Shown: in pieces, positions 42,144-43,708 of the stretch
Numbering within the stretch: the stretch's first letter is position 1
Layout of the letters: the number at the start of each line of letters is the position of its first letter
Source: Planctomycetota bacterium
Lineage (GTDB): Bacteria > Planctomycetota > Phycisphaerae > Phycisphaerales > Phycisphaeraceae
Reading direction: 5' to 3'
DNA length: 43,708 nucleotides
Assembly: GCA_026386955.1 (NCBI GenBank)
Contig: JAPLMQ010000292.1
Location: forward strand, 1 to 43,708
Program-made: the position numbers and the translations under genes
Notes under the pieces: model-generated
Told to the model about the DNA's origin: nothing
Databases searched by the model: none
The model's input: the letters and a program-made list of their open reading frames with translations, nothing else

Positions 42144-43118
42144 ATTAAGAGCGACCTCCAACCCGACGCCATCCTCTCCTGGATGGACGGCCTGTCCGAC
42201 CCGACGCGCCTGCGGATCCTCCGCCTCGTCGAGCGGCAGGAGCTGGGCGTCGCCGAGCTCTGCGAGGTGTTGCAACTCCCGCAGTCGACGGTCAGCCGGC
42301 ACTTGAAGGTCCTCGCCGACCAGGGCTGGACGGTCAACCGCCGCCACGGCACGGCCAACCTCTACGCGATGTCGCTCGACGAACTCGCCACGCCCGCCCG
42401 CCGGCTCTGGCTGCTCGCCCGCGAGCAGACGGAGGCCTGGGCGACCTGCAGGCAGGACAGCCTCCGCCTTGAGCGCCGCTTGACCGAGCGCCAGGACGAC
42501 GCCCAGCGCTTCTTCGCCGGCGCGGCAGGGGAGTGGGACCGCCTCCGCGGCGAACTCTACGGCCAATCCTTCGCCCGCCACGCGATGCTCGCGCTGCTCC
42601 CCTCCGACTGGACCGTCGCCGACCTGGGCTGCGGCACCGCGACCCTCGCGGCCGAGCTCGCCCCGCACGTCGGGCGCGTCATCGGCGTCGACCAGTCCGG
42701 CGCGATGCTCCGCGCCGCCCGCAAGCGCGCCGGCGGCTTGGAGAACCTCGACCTCCGCCGCGGCTCGCTCGAGGCCATCCCGATCCAGGACGGCGAGTGC
42801 GACGCGGCCCTGCTCGTGCTCGTCCTCTCCTACGTCGCCGAGCCCCGTGCCGTGCTCAAGGAGATGGCCCGCATCCTCCGCCCGGGCGGCAAGGCGATCA
42901 TCGTCGACCTGCTCCCGCACGACCGCGAGGACTTCCGCCGGCAGATGGGGCAGGCCTCGATGGGCTTCGGGGAGCCCGAGATGGCCTCGCTCCTGCGCGA
43001 GGCCGGGTTCACGCGATCCACCACCCGCCCGCTGCCCCCCGAGCCCAACGTCAAGGGCCCGGCCCTGATGCTCTCGACCGGAACCGCCCCCGGAAATGCC
43101 TCCGTCAACAAGCCCTGA
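42141..43118 (+). CDS. ArsR-family regulator fused to a SAM-dependent methyltransferase domain
   Basis: A 325-residue protein. An N-terminal winged-helix ArsR domain spans residues 10-90 (LSDPTRLRILRLVERQELGVAELCEVLQLPQSTVSRHLKVL). The second half is a class I methyltransferase fold with motif I VADLGCGTATLAAEL, then VIGVDQSGAML and AALLVLVLSYVAEP. The metal-binding Cys of classical ArsR is not seen, so SAM or SAH binding is the more likely signal. The next gene, 61 bp on, is ahcY. That arrangement suggests control of the methyl cycle by SAM/SAH, as for other SAH-responsive ArsR proteins; this is inferred. Confidence 0.85.
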   Translation: MIKSDLQPDAILSWMDGLSDPTRLRILRLVERQELGVAELCEVLQLPQSTVSRHLKVLADQGWTVNRRHGTANLYAMSLDELATPARRLWLLAREQTEAWATCRQDSLRLERRLTERQDDAQRFFAGAAGEWDRLRGELYGQSFARHAMLALLPSDWTVADLGCGTATLAAELAPHVGRVIGVDQSGAMLRAARKRAGGLENLDLRRGSLEAIPIQDGECDAALLVLVLSYVAEPRAVLKEMARILRPGGKAIIVDLLPHDREDFRRQMGQASMGFGEPEMASLLREAGFTRSTTRPLPPEPNVKGPALMLSTGTAPGNASVNKP

Positions 43119-43137
43119 CCATTCCATCGGCCTCTGA

Positions 43138-43708
<571 letters not shown>

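Overview
This is a GC-rich bacterial chromosome segment that most resembles a planctomycete, possibly of the Phycisphaerae type. That placement is an inference from three things. The C-terminal zinc ribbon (CxxCGYDLRAS...CPECG) of the first gene is a common planctomycete motif. A bacterial tetrahydromethanopterin/methanofuran C1 gene set is known in Planctomycetota and in methylotrophic Proteobacteria. Several small conserved hypotheticals look typical of that phylum. No rRNA, tRNA, CRISPR array, phage or transposase gene was seen.

Layout. 1-3330: a zinc-ribbon protein, a SixA-like phosphatase, then ilvB behind a promoter and a short valine-rich leader reading frame. 3390-3600: an AT-rich island with a DnaA box and eight GAWTC sites. 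3735-11792: an orphan Cys-containing protein, then a glycan-use neighbourhood (frameshifted RIFT-barrel lyase-like gene, two BNR sialidase-like proteins, a fucose-isomerase-family enzyme). 11826-19552: dprA, a soluble sugar dehydrogenase, a zinc/manganese ABC transporter (permease, His-rich ATPase, His-rich binding lipoprotein), trpD and two small membrane proteins. 19739-20524: an extremely acidic protein next to an Arg-rich one.

20736-28909 is the centre of the window. Eight plus-strand genes run nearly without gaps: formyltransferase (fhcD/ftr), fhcC, mch, a RimK-like ATP-grasp ligase, a CitG-like protein, an MfnD-like ATP-grasp ligase, an MfnF-like protein and an MfnE-like kinase. A convergent mfnB-like gene is translationally coupled to truD. 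Together they supply two enzymes and one complex subunit of H4MPT-linked formaldehyde oxidation, plus much of the route to the methanofuran-type cofactor. The catalytic subunits FhcA and FhcB, Fae and the methylene-H4MPT dehydrogenase are not in the window.

30310-43708: ilvE, a sugar-phosphate isomerase, a CPBP protease, apt, murA, a Trm112-like protein, a 2-hydroxyacid dehydrogenase paired with a DapA-like lyase, two NAD-dependent epimerases, a YhaM-like exoribonuclease, a [2Fe-2S] ferredoxin, and an ArsR-methyltransferase fusion directly upstream of ahcY, which runs off the end.

The intergenic spaces hold five different inverted-repeat elements (three of them 178-180 bp long) and four copies of one terminator-like palindrome. 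Five or six genes carry a -10-like hexamer only 6-9 nt upstream of the start codon, which suggests leaderless transcripts.
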